Source of the DNA: Microbacteriaceae bacterium X2B
GTDB lineage: Bacteria > Actinomycetota > Actinomycetes > Actinomycetales > Microbacteriaceae
Assembly (NCBI GenBank): GCA_005502445.1
Contig: SCPB01000017.1
Span: forward strand, 1-48,798
DNA: 48,798 bases
Direction of reading: 5' to 3'
Made by a program: the position numbers and the translations under genes. The notes under the pieces were generated by a model. It saw nothing but the letters and a program-made list of their open reading frames with translations. It had not been told where the DNA came from and did no database searches. Of this stretch, positions 39,198 to 46,742 are shown in pieces. Numbering within the stretch: position 1 is the first letter of the stretch; the number at the start of each line of letters is the position of its first letter.

Positions 39198-40269
39198 GAT
39201 CGAGGCTCCTGCTCTCCACGACGAACGACCGAGCCGCCGCGCTCATCCGCGCCCACTCGTCGTCGGGGGCCAGCAGGATGCGCTCCATCGCCACCGAGAG
39301 CGCGGCCCGATCGAACTCGTCCACGAGCAGGCCGGTCGTTCCGTCGTCGACCATCTCGGGGGTGCCCCCGCTGGCGTAGGCGATCACCGGCACGCCGCAG
39401 GCCTGCGCCTCGAGGAGCACGAGCCCCGCAGCCTCTCGCCGCCCCGCGCTCGCCTGGGTGGGGAGGACGAGGGCTCGCGCGGCGCGGAGCTCCGACAGCA
39501 CTCCCGGTCTCGGGATCGAGCCGAGCGCATCGATGTGAGGATGCGCGAGCGCTGCCGATCGTACGCGCGCTTCGAGCGGCCCCGTCCCGATGATCCGCAA
39601 GCGGTGGGGAGCTCGCTCGACGCTCGCGATCGAGGCGGCGATCAGGTCGTCGATCCCTTTGCGCCGGGCGAGAGCGCCGATGAACACCACGGACGGCTCG
39701 GCCGCCGGGCCGTCGCCGGGGGTGAATACCTCGGTGTCGACGCCCTGGTAATGGACCTCCAGCCGCTCCGCCGGGAAGCCCGCGGCGATCGCGCGGTCGG
39801 CGAGGTACCGGCTGACGGCGAGCAGGCGATCGGCGCGCGCCGCCGTGTCGGCGACGCTGCGGCGGTGGAAGCGCTCAAGCGGGGTGCGGCCCGTGCCCTC
39901 GGCCGCGAACACGTCGTAGCCGTGCAGGGTCGCGACGAGCGGAGCCCCGGCGCGGGCCGCACCGTCGAGGGCGCCCCGCGACCACGTGGCGAAGTGCTGG
40001 TGCACGACGTCGGGCGCGAAGGCCGCGATGCGCCGGGCCTGCACGGCGGACGACAGCGGGGCGGTGGCGAAGGCCGCGGCGATGCGGGCCGGCCAGGGGC
40101 CGACCGAGGGGAGGGCCGCATCCACCTCGATCGACACCGCGGGGTCGCGGATATCGGCGGCGAGGGCGAACATGCGCACCTCGTGCTCGGCCTGCAGCCG
40201 CTCGCCGTGCTGCAGCGCGAAGTAGGTCGGCGGAACGGGCAGCAGCCCGGTCGCGAGAGCGATCCGCAC
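39139..40269 (-). CDS. Glycosyltransferase family 4
   Basis: A 376-aa GT-B transferase. The acceptor half has DVVHQHFATWSRGALDGAARAGAPLVATLHGYDVFA, and the donor half has VVFIGALARRKGIDDLIAA, RIIGTGPLEARV and LPTQASAGRREAAGLVLLEAQACGVPVIAYASGGTPEMVDDGTTGLLV with the E-x7-E motif. This is typical of capsular or colanic-type transferases. GTG at 40269 is the start. The 3' end is antisense to the DUF2142 gene over 59 bp. The sugar is not known. Confidence 0.87.
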   Translation of the reverse strand: MRIALATGLLPVPPTYFALQHGERLQAEHEVRMFALAADIRDPAVSIEVDAALPSVGPWPARIAAAFATAPLSSAVQARRIAAFAPDVVHQHFATWSRGALDGAARAGAPLVATLHGYDVFAAEGTGRTPLERFHRRSVADTAARADRLLAVSRYLADRAIAAGFPAERLEVHYQGVDTEVFTPGDGPAAEPSVVFIGALARRKGIDDLIAASIASVERAPHRLRIIGTGPLEARVRSAALAHPHIDALGSIPRPGVLSELRAARALVLPTQASAGRREAAGLVLLEAQACGVPVIAYASGGTPEMVDDGTTGLLVDEFDRAALSVAMERILLAPDDEWARMSAAARSFVVESRSLDLSVRALRDHYRDLRRPAAP

Positions 40270-40279
40270 GACGCGGCGC

Positions 40280-41575
40280 CTAGCTCTGCGCGATGCCGAT
40301 GACGCGGTAGGCCGCGTTCGGCCAGCGGTCGGCGCTCGAGACCCGACGGCCGTCGATGACGGTGCGCACGCCCGGCAGATCGGCGGGCGCGAGCGCGCGG
40401 TACTCGGCGTGGTCGGCCTGCACGACGGCCGCGTCGATGCTCTCGCCGAGGCGGTACGGGGTCCAGCCGAAGCGGGCGAGCTCGTCGTCGGTGTAGAGCG
40501 GGTCGTGCACGAGCACCTCGGCGCCGCGGGCGCGCAGGGCTTCGACGGCGGGGAAGACGCCCGAGAACGCCGTCTCTTTCACACCGCCGCGGTAGGCGGC
40601 GCCGAGCACGACGACGCGCTGCCCCTCGAGGTCACCATGTACGCCCTCGAGCAGACCGACGGTGTAGTCGGGCATGCCTGCGTTCGCCTCGCGGGCGGCC
40701 CGCACGACGGTCGCGGCGGGGTCGTTCCAGAGGTACAGACGCGGGTAGACGGGAATGCAGTGGCCGCCGACGGCGATGCCCGGCTGGTGGATGTGGCTGT
40801 ACGGCTGCGAGTTGCTCGCCTCGATCACCTGGTAGATGTCGATGCCGGCCGTGGCAGCGTACTGCGCGAACTGGTTGGCGAGGCCGATGTTGACGTCGCG
40901 GTAGGTCGTCTCGGCGAGTTTCGCCATCTCGGCCGCCTCGGCGCTGCCGAGATCCCAGACGCCGTTGCCGCGGGCCAGGTCCGGTCGCTCGTCGAAGTCG
41001 AGCACGGCCCCGTAGAACTCGATCGCGGCGGCGGCGCCCGCGGGGGAGAGCCCGCCGACGAGCTTCGGATACTTGCGCAGGTCGGCGAAGACGCGGCCGG
41101 TCAGCACGCGCTCGGGCGAGAACACGAGGTGGAAGTCGGTGCCCTCGGCCAGGCCCGAGCCCGCCTCGAGCATGGGCTTCCAGCGGGTGCGGGTCGTGCC
41201 GACGGGCAGGGTCGTCTCGTAGGCGACCAGGGTGCCGGGGGTGAGGTGCTCGGCGAGGCTCGCCGTCGCGGCGTCCATCCAGCCGAAGTCGGGCACGGCG
41301 TCATCGTCGACGAACAGCGGCACCACGAGCACCACCGCGTCGGCCCCGGGCACCGCATCGGCGTAGTCGGTCGTGGCGCGCAGGCGACCGGCGGGCACGA
41401 GCTCGGCGAGCTTCTGCTGCAGGTGAGCCTCGCCGGGGAACGGCTCCTGCCCCGCGTTGACGGCCTCGACCGTGGCCGGGTTCACGTCGACGCCGACGAC
41501 CTCGTGACCCTTCGAAGCGAACTGCACGGCGAGCGGCAGGCCGATCTTGCCGAGGGCGACGACGGCGATCTTCAT
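40280..41575 (-). CDS. Nucleotide-sugar dehydrogenase (WbpA/WecC-like)
   Basis: A 431-aa NAD-dependent 6-dehydrogenase. It starts MKIAVVALGKIGLPLAVQFASKGHEVVGVDVNP, has TLPVGTTRTRW, FSPERVLTGRVFADLRKYPKLVGG and GHCIPVYPRLYLW with the catalytic cysteine; the last is the UDP-HexNAc type (WbpA, WecC), not the glucose type. With the wbpD/E/B-like genes across the divergent promoter it likely gives UDP-GlcNAcA. It overlaps the DUF2304 gene in ATGA. Substrate (GlcNAc or ManNAc) is inferred. Confidence 0.83.
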   Translation of the reverse strand: MKIAVVALGKIGLPLAVQFASKGHEVVGVDVNPATVEAVNAGQEPFPGEAHLQQKLAELVPAGRLRATTDYADAVPGADAVVLVVPLFVDDDAVPDFGWMDAATASLAEHLTPGTLVAYETTLPVGTTRTRWKPMLEAGSGLAEGTDFHLVFSPERVLTGRVFADLRKYPKLVGGLSPAGAAAAIEFYGAVLDFDERPDLARGNGVWDLGSAEAAEMAKLAETTYRDVNIGLANQFAQYAATAGIDIYQVIEASNSQPYSHIHQPGIAVGGHCIPVYPRLYLWNDPAATVVRAAREANAGMPDYTVGLLEGVHGDLEGQRVVVLGAAYRGGVKETAFSGVFPAVEALRARGAEVLVHDPLYTDDELARFGWTPYRLGESIDAAVVQADHAEYRALAPADLPGVRTVIDGRRVSSADRWPNAAYRVIGIAQS

Positions 41576-41937
41576 GCGGGGTCCTTTCGTTCGAGCTCGG
41601 CGATGCGGTCCGCCAGGCGGGCTTCGGCGAGGGCGAGTTCGCGGGCGAGCTGGGTGTTCGCGCGGGCGAGCTGCACCGATCGCTTGTACTCGTTGACGAC
41701 GTAGATGAGCCCGGCGACGATCGCGAGGTAGAAGAGCAGGTCGGCGCCGCGGCCGATGCCGACGGCGTCGGCCACGCGCGTCAGCAGGCCGGGGGCGAGC
41801 ACGACGATCACCCCGGCCGCGAGCCCGGCGAAGACGATGAGGCGGCGGATGGCGAGGTGCTTGGCATTCGGGGTGGCGCGCACGAGGTACACGGCCGTGC
41901 CCACGAGGGCGAGCACGAGGAGGATCTGGAACCACAT
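41572..41937 (-). CDS. DUF2304-family small membrane protein
   Basis: A 121-aa protein with three hydrophobic segments (about 2-20, 32-52 and 66-84), followed by a coiled-coil-like tail (RSVQLARANTQLARELALAEARLADRIAELERK). The arrangement matches DUF2304, which is usually encoded next to a dolichyl-phosphate-mannose-synthase-like GT2, as here. It may form the membrane partner of that enzyme. ATG overlaps are seen at both ends of the operon order GT2, DUF2304, dehydrogenase. Confidence 0.75.
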   Translation of the reverse strand: MWFQILLVLALVGTAVYLVRATPNAKHLAIRRLIVFAGLAAGVIVVLAPGLLTRVADAVGIGRGADLLFYLAIVAGLIYVVNEYKRSVQLARANTQLARELALAEARLADRIAELERKDPA

Positions 41938-41954
41938 GGTGTCGTCCCTTCCGC

Positions 41955-42680
41955 TCAATTGATGACGAGGTCGACGAGGATGTTGATGGAGTTCAGCAGC
42001 GACTGCCCTTTGGCCTTCGAGTAGTCCGTGTAGAGCACTTCGACGGGGAACTCCCGGTAGGGCAGGCCGCTGCGGCCGAGTTGCGCGACGATCTCGGTCG
42101 CGTGCGCCATGCGGTCTTGCTTGAGGTTCACCGCGTGAGCCGCGTCGATCCGCAGCACGCGCAGGCCGTTGTGGGCATCCGTCAGCTGGAGGCCGGTCGT
42201 GAGGTTCGTCACGGCCACCGCTGTCTTCAGGACGGTCTTCTTCAGCAGCCCGGGCTTGGTGCGGTCGTCGAGGAACCGCGAGCCGAAGACGATCGCGACG
42301 TCGTCGGCGCGAGCGAGCGCGACCATCGCGAGCGCATCGACGAGACGGTGCTGCCCGTCGGCATCGAAGGTCACGATGAACTCGACGCCCGGTTGCGCGC
42401 GGGCGTAGCTGATGCCCGTCTGCAGGGCGGCGCCCTGTCCGAGGTTGTAGGGGTGCCTGATCACCCGAGCCCCCGCGGCCTCGGCGACCTCGGCCGATCC
42501 GTCGGTGGAGCCGTCGTCGACGCACACCACGTGCTCGAAGGCGGTGAGCAGCTCGCCGACCACGCCGCCGACCACGCTCGCTTCGTTGAACAGGGGGATG
42601 ACGATCCAGGTGGCGCCGTCGCGGCCCGTCGTCGCTGCGCCGTCGGGGGCGGGGGCGGGGCTGGAAGGCATACCGGTCAT
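41955..42680 (-). CDS. Glycosyltransferase family 2, polyprenyl-phosphate sugar synthase-like
   Basis: A 241-aa GT-A enzyme like dolichyl-phosphate mannose synthase. WIVIPLFNEASVVGGVVGELL, CVDDGSTDGSAEVAEAAG, HPYNLGQGAALQTGISYA, FDADGQH (DxD metal motif) and GSRFLDDRTKP are all present. It should link a sugar from a nucleotide donor to undecaprenyl phosphate. ATG at 42680 or 42671 can start it, and neither has a clear ribosome site. Transcription is divergent from the acetyltransferase gene. Confidence 0.85.
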   Translation of the reverse strand: MTGMPSSPAPAPDGAATTGRDGATWIVIPLFNEASVVGGVVGELLTAFEHVVCVDDGSTDGSAEVAEAAGARVIRHPYNLGQGAALQTGISYARAQPGVEFIVTFDADGQHRLVDALAMVALARADDVAIVFGSRFLDDRTKPGLLKKTVLKTAVAVTNLTTGLQLTDAHNGLRVLRIDAAHAVNLKQDRMAHATEIVAQLGRSGLPYREFPVEVLYTDYSKAKGQSLLNSINILVDLVIN

Positions 42681-42746
42681 TCTGGCAGAAGGCGATAGCC
42701 TGGAGCCCGCGTGCGAGCGCCCGCACCGACCTCTGGGAGCCCTGCT

Positions 42747-43355
42747 GTGACCTCTTCGCCCGACGTGCGCGTCGTCGACTCCGCCGATGTCGCCCCCTCC
42801 GCGCGGATCGGCAAGGGCTCCTCGATCTGGCACCTCGCTCAGGTGCGCGAGCACGCGCAGCTCGGCGAGAACTGCGTCGTCGGCCGCGGCGCCTACATCG
42901 GAGCCGGAGTGGTGATGGGCGACAACTGCAAAGTGCAGAACTACGCCCTCGTCTACGAGCCGGCGCGGCTGGAGGCCGGGGTGTTCATCGGGCCCGCGGT
43001 CGTCCTCACGAACGACACCTACCCCCGCGCCGTCAACCCCGACGGCTCGCCGAAGTCGGCCCACGACTGGCAGCCAGTCGGGGTGACGATCCGCGAGGGC
43101 GCCGCGATCGGCGCCCGCGCCGTGTGCGTCGCGCCGGCGACGATCGGCCGCTGGGCGACGATCGCAGCAGGCAGCGTGGTCACGAAAGATGTGCCCGACT
43201 TCGCCCTCATGGCCGGCGTGCCCGCTCGACGGCTGGGGTGGGTGGGCCGCGCCGGCGTGCGACTGGTCGACCAGAACGGCGCATGGGTCTGCCCGCAGAC
43301 GGGCGAGACCTACCGCGAGCATGACGGAGTACTGAGAGAGGACGCAACCGCGTGA
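42747..43355 (+). CDS. wbpD: Left-handed beta-helix N-acetyltransferase (WbpD/WlbB-like)
   Basis: A 202-aa hexapeptide-repeat acyltransferase. Repeats run from about 10 to 165, including SARIGKGSSIWHLAQVREHAQLGENCVVGRGAYIGAGV, VYEPARLEAGVFIGPAVVLTND and IGRWATIAAGSVVTKDVPDFALMAGVPAR, very like WbpD/WlbB, which acetylates the 3-amino group of UDP-GlcNAc3NA. The two genes that follow (aminotransferase, oxidoreductase) are the partners in that pathway. GTG at 42747 has ctgggag in front; GTG at 42711 is an alternative without ribosome site. Confidence 0.82.
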   Translation: MTSSPDVRVVDSADVAPSARIGKGSSIWHLAQVREHAQLGENCVVGRGAYIGAGVVMGDNCKVQNYALVYEPARLEAGVFIGPAVVLTNDTYPRAVNPDGSPKSAHDWQPVGVTIREGAAIGARAVCVAPATIGRWATIAAGSVVTKDVPDFALMAGVPARRLGWVGRAGVRLVDQNGAWVCPQTGETYREHDGVLREDATA

Positions 43356-44452
43356 GCAAGCCCCTGATCCCCGCCGCCAAGCCGATCATCGGGCGCCGCG
43401 AGCGCCGCGCCGTGATGCGGGTCATGAGGTCGGGCATGATCGCGCAGGGCCCCGAGGTCGCGGCCTTCGAGGAGGAGTTCGGGGCGCACTTCGTGCAGGG
43501 CCGCGCCTGCGTCGCCGTCAACAGCGGCACGGCGGGGCAGCACCTCGGGCAGCTCGCGGCGGGCGTCGGCCCGGGCGACGAGGTCATCGTGCCCTCCTTC
43601 ACCTTCGCCGCGACCGGCAACTCGGTCGCGCTGACGGGTGCGACGCCCGTCTTCGCCGACATCGAGCCCGAGACCTTCGGCCTCGACCCGGCCGCGGTCG
43701 AGGCCGCGATCACGCCCCGCACGAAGGCGATCATGCCCGTGCACCTGTACGGCCACCCGGCCCGCATGAGCGAGCTCGAGGCCATCGCGCAGAAGCACGG
43801 CATCGAGATCTACGAGGATGCGGCCCAGGCGCACGGCGCTTCGCTCGACGACCGCCCCGTCGGCACCTGGGGCCGCTTCGCGATGTTCAGCCTCTACCCG
43901 ACGAAGAACATGACCTCGGGCGAGGGCGGCATGGTCGCGTGCGACAGCCCCGAGCTCGTGCGCTCCGTGAAGCTGCTGCGCAATCAGGGCATGGAGAAGC
44001 AGTACGAGAACGAGGTCGTCGGCTTCAACGCGCGTATGACCGACATCCACGCCGCGATCGGCCGCGTGCAGCTGACGAAGGTCGGCCGCTGGACGGCGGC
44101 CCGCCAGCAGAACGCCGCCTTCCTCGACAAGCACCTGAAGAACGTGCAGACTCCCGTCGTCGCTCCCGGGGCCGTGCACGTCTACCACCAGTACACGATC
44201 CGCGTGCCGCACGACCGCAGCGGTTTCGTGGCGGCGCTGCGCGAGGAGCACGGCATCGGCTCGGGCGTCTACTACCCGATCCCCAACCACCGGTTGCCCT
44301 CGCTCGCGAGGTTCGCTCCGGGCCTCGACCTGCCCGAGACGGAGCGTGCGGCCGCCGAGGTGGTCTCGTTGCCGGTGCATCCCTCGCTCACGAGCCGTGA
44401 TCTCGAGCGCATCGTCGCCGCGGTCAACGCGGTCGCGAAAGCGGGCGCCTGA
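43352..44452 (+). CDS. wbpE: DegT/DnrJ/EryC1/StrS aminotransferase (WbpE/WlbC-like)
   Basis: A 366-aa PLP-dependent sugar aminotransferase. K185 in SLYPTKNMTSGEGGM is the cofactor lysine; VNSGTAGQHL, PSFTFAATGNSVALTGATPVFADI and YEDAAQAHGA (D156) are the family motifs. It would aminate the 3-keto-sugar nucleotide made by the oxidoreductase encoded next. GTG at 43352 sits in a GTGA overlap with the acetyltransferase stop. Confidence 0.88.
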   Translation: MSKPLIPAAKPIIGRRERRAVMRVMRSGMIAQGPEVAAFEEEFGAHFVQGRACVAVNSGTAGQHLGQLAAGVGPGDEVIVPSFTFAATGNSVALTGATPVFADIEPETFGLDPAAVEAAITPRTKAIMPVHLYGHPARMSELEAIAQKHGIEIYEDAAQAHGASLDDRPVGTWGRFAMFSLYPTKNMTSGEGGMVACDSPELVRSVKLLRNQGMEKQYENEVVGFNARMTDIHAAIGRVQLTKVGRWTAARQQNAAFLDKHLKNVQTPVVAPGAVHVYHQYTIRVPHDRSGFVAALREEHGIGSGVYYPIPNHRLPSLARFAPGLDLPETERAAAEVVSLPVHPSLTSRDLERIVAAVNAVAKAGA

Positions 44453-45438
44453 TGACCGCGCTGCGCGCCGGTCTGCTCGGCGTGGGCATGATGGGCCGCC
44501 ACCACGCGCGCGTGCTGCGCGAGCTGCCGGGCGTCGACCTCGTCGCGATCGCCGACCCGGGCGGCGACCCGCACGGCGTCGCGGGCGAGCTGCCGATCCT
44601 GCCCGATATCGACGCGCTCATCGCGGCCGGCATCGACATCGCGGTCGTCGCGGTGCCGACGCGCTTTCATGAGGATGCCGCTCTCACGCTCGCCGAGGCC
44701 GGGGTGCACACCCTCGTCGAGAAGCCGATCGCCGACACCGTCGAGGCGGGCCAGCGCATGGTCGACGCCTTCGCGGCGAAGGGCCTCGTCGGCGCCGTAG
44801 GTCACATCGAGCGCTTCAATCCCGCCCTGCAGGAGCTGCGTCGTCGGCTCGAGGCGGGCGACCTCGGCGAGGTGCATCAGATCGCGACGCGTCGCCAGGG
44901 GCCGTTCCCCTCGCGCATCGCCGACGTCGGCGTCGGCAAAGACCTCGCGAGCCATGACATCGACCTCACGGCGTGGGTCGCGCAGAGCACCTATCGCACG
45001 GTCTTCGCGCAGACGGCGCACAAGAGCGGCCGCGAGTACGAAGACATGGTCTCGGCGACCGGCCGGCTCGCCAACGGCACCGTCGTGAACCACATCGTCA
45101 ACTGGCTGAGCCCGATGAAGGAGCGCGTGACGATCGTCACGGGCGAGCGCGGCGCCTTCGTCGCCGACACCTCGACGGGCGACCTGACCTTCTACGCCAA
45201 CGGCACGATCCCGTTGGAGTGGGAGTCGGTGTCGAGCTTCCGCGGCGTCAGCGAGGGCGACGTGATCCGCTTCTCGTTCGCCAAGCGCGAGCCGCTGCGC
45301 GTGGAGCACGAGAACTTCCGCGACGCGGTGCTCGGGCTCGAGACCGACGTCGTGACGATGGAGCAGGGCCTGCGCACTCTCGAGGTCGTCGAGGGCATGC
45401 TCGCCTCCGCGCGAACGGGCATCGCGGTCACGTTCTGA
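44452..45438 (+). CDS. wbpB: Gfo/Idh/MocA-family oxidoreductase (WbpB/WlbA-like)
   Basis: A 328-aa NAD-dependent oxidoreductase. GLLGVGMMGRHHARVLREL binds NAD, VAVPTRFHEDAALTLAEAGVHTLVEKPIADT includes the EKP motif (K91), and GHIERFNPALQELRRRLEAGDLG and VGVGKDLASHDID follow. In the Wbp/Wlb pathway this enzyme oxidises C3 of UDP-GlcNAcA. It overlaps the aminotransferase stop by one base (TGATG). Confidence 0.85.
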   Translation: MTALRAGLLGVGMMGRHHARVLRELPGVDLVAIADPGGDPHGVAGELPILPDIDALIAAGIDIAVVAVPTRFHEDAALTLAEAGVHTLVEKPIADTVEAGQRMVDAFAAKGLVGAVGHIERFNPALQELRRRLEAGDLGEVHQIATRRQGPFPSRIADVGVGKDLASHDIDLTAWVAQSTYRTVFAQTAHKSGREYEDMVSATGRLANGTVVNHIVNWLSPMKERVTIVTGERGAFVADTSTGDLTFYANGTIPLEWESVSSFRGVSEGDVIRFSFAKREPLRVEHENFRDAVLGLETDVVTMEQGLRTLEVVEGMLASARTGIAVTF

Positions 45439-45491
45439 TGTAGCCGGAGATCAGACTCTCGATCGGCCGGTGTTTCGGCTAGCGTGCGCGT

Positions 45492-45749
45492 ATGAAGACC
45501 GTAGGGCTCAGCGAAGCGAAAGACCGGCTCTCGGCGCTCGTCGACGAAGTCGATCGCGAGCACGAGATCGTCCGGATCACCCGTCACGGCCGCGGCGCCG
45601 CCGTGCTGATGAGCGAAGACGACCTCGAGTCGTTGCACGAGACGCTGTTCTGGTTGTCGCAGCCGGGAGTGCGCGACGACATCGCCGAGGCCGAACGCGA
45701 GGACTCTACCCCTGGCGACGGGAGGACGGCGACGCCCATCGTGTTGTAA
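45492..45749 (+). CDS. Phd/YefM-type antitoxin, apparently without toxin
   Basis: An 85-aa protein with VGLSEAKDRLSALVDEVDREHEIVRITRHGRGAAVLMSEDDLESLHETLFWLS, the Phd/YefM N-terminal DNA-binding fold. The C-terminal part, which normally wraps a RelE/ParE toxin, is present but ends in STPGDGRTATPIVL. No RelE, ParE or Doc gene follows; instead the next gene is on the other strand. It may be an orphan left after loss of its toxin. TAGCGT just upstream (about 45479) may be the -10 box. Confidence 0.75.
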   Translation: MKTVGLSEAKDRLSALVDEVDREHEIVRITRHGRGAAVLMSEDDLESLHETLFWLSQPGVRDDIAEAEREDSTPGDGRTATPIVL

Positions 45750-45760
45750 CTGCTCGGTTG

Positions 45761-46441
45761 TCATGGTCGCGCCGCGAGGATAGCGGACACCTCGCTATGG
45801 GTTCTGAGGTGAGCAAGGGCGTCGGGGGACAACAGTTTGACAACGGAGACGATGCGACGACGTTCGTTCTCGGATCCCGTCAAGATGTGCTCGTGGTGGG
45901 CGACGCGATTGCGGAAGTCTCGGAGTGATGCGAGCGTCGCATTGAGCTGGTTCCGATCCGTACCGGCCGGAAATGCCCGGTGGAGGTACGGAACCCAGAT
46001 CGTCTTCTCGTGGATATCTGAGAAGAGATAGGTCCAGAAGCCGAACATGATCTCCGCCACCGTTTTGCCGGGGGCAGGTCGACTGCTTCGCGTTGTCATT
46101 GCACTTTTCCGTGCCCGCAATACAGCATCCCGTGGGATCTTGTTGGCATCGCGACCTCGGCGCATGGCGATCGGGAACAAGTTCATGAGTGTGTTCGGGT
46201 CGGTCCAATGGACATCCCCGTGGACCACTCCGGCTGACAACTGTCGATCGCACGCATTTCGGAGGCCGACTTCGAGATGACTGAGGTCGTGAAGAAACGC
46301 GGCGCTCAATCGGGCGTTCCATTCGTAGAGCTCAAGCGCTCGACGACGGTCTGCGCCTGCTGCAGCGAGGTAGGTCGCGAAGCGGCTGGCGCTCAACCAG
46401 TCCTCGATCCAGCTATCGGTGGGTGGTACTGCTGTTGTCAA
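45761..46441 (-). CDS. Abi-like (HEPN) protein
   Basis: A 226-aa mostly helical protein. LYEWNARLSAAFLHDLSHLEVGLRNACDRQL and the ending FRNRVAHHEHIL give the Abi_2/AbiF-type HEPN pattern; R177-N-R-V-A-H-H183 is the RxxxH RNase motif. Such proteins are linked to abortive infection and to RNA cleavage. The start is TTG at 46441: the frame has a stop two codons upstream and no better start downstream. The gene is distinctly more AT-rich than its neighbours, suggesting recent transfer. It is convergent with the orphan antitoxin, 11 bp away, so they are not an operon. Function as defence is an inference. Confidence 0.7.
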   Translation of the reverse strand: MTTAVPPTDSWIEDWLSASRFATYLAAAGADRRRALELYEWNARLSAAFLHDLSHLEVGLRNACDRQLSAGVVHGDVHWTDPNTLMNLFPIAMRRGRDANKIPRDAVLRARKSAMTTRSSRPAPGKTVAEIMFGFWTYLFSDIHEKTIWVPYLHRAFPAGTDRNQLNATLASLRDFRNRVAHHEHILTGSENERRRIVSVVKLLSPDALAHLRTHSEVSAILAARP

Positions 46442-46742
46442 TCGTCACCGTCCTCGATAGAATCGGCTACGCAAGCCTTCGTTGACCGCTGCTGCATGTT
46501 ACGTAGGCCATGAACTGGAAGCTCCGGTATTCCGCGAATGCGGACCCGGAGTTTTTCCTTTTCGAGTTGCCGTCGCAGATCGGCGCCGAGCCCCGAGTCC
46601 TCGATGCTGCATCATCGGGATCGTTCTACAGTGTCGTGATACGAGCGGCGAGAACCTCGTCCACAGCGCGACTCCTCTCGTCGTCGATCCGTCCATTTCA
46701 GGCGATGCCCGCCCCATGACCCAGAGGACACCCCACCCATCC
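46442..46742. other. Gap between Abi-like gene and glycosyltransferase
   Basis: The stretch stays AT-richer than the surrounding locus. It includes an intrinsic terminator at 46522-46556 pointing right, though no plus-strand gene precedes it closely. A short frame at 46510-46719 overlaps that terminator and shows no family resemblance, so I do not call it. The promoters of the Abi-like gene and of the transferase at 46743 should both lie here. Confidence 0.5.
46522..46556 (+). terminator. Intrinsic terminator with T-run and no clear upstream gene
   Basis: ctccgg (46522-46527) pairs with ccggag (46546-46551). Inside, tccgc and gcgga pair around a gaat loop. Five T residues follow (46552-46556). 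It is the clearest classical terminator in the window. The nearest plus-strand gene is the antitoxin 770 bp upstream, so it may end a small RNA or an antisense transcript of the Abi-like gene. Confidence 0.7.

Noticed and set aside
46277-46513. Cys-containing small frame antisense to the Abi-like gene start
   Set aside because: It is fully explained by the other strand; composition and start context are poor.
46510-46719. 69-codon frame between the Abi-like gene and the transferase
   Set aside because: The intrinsic terminator lies inside its first codons and the sequence shows no recognisable fold or ribosome site.
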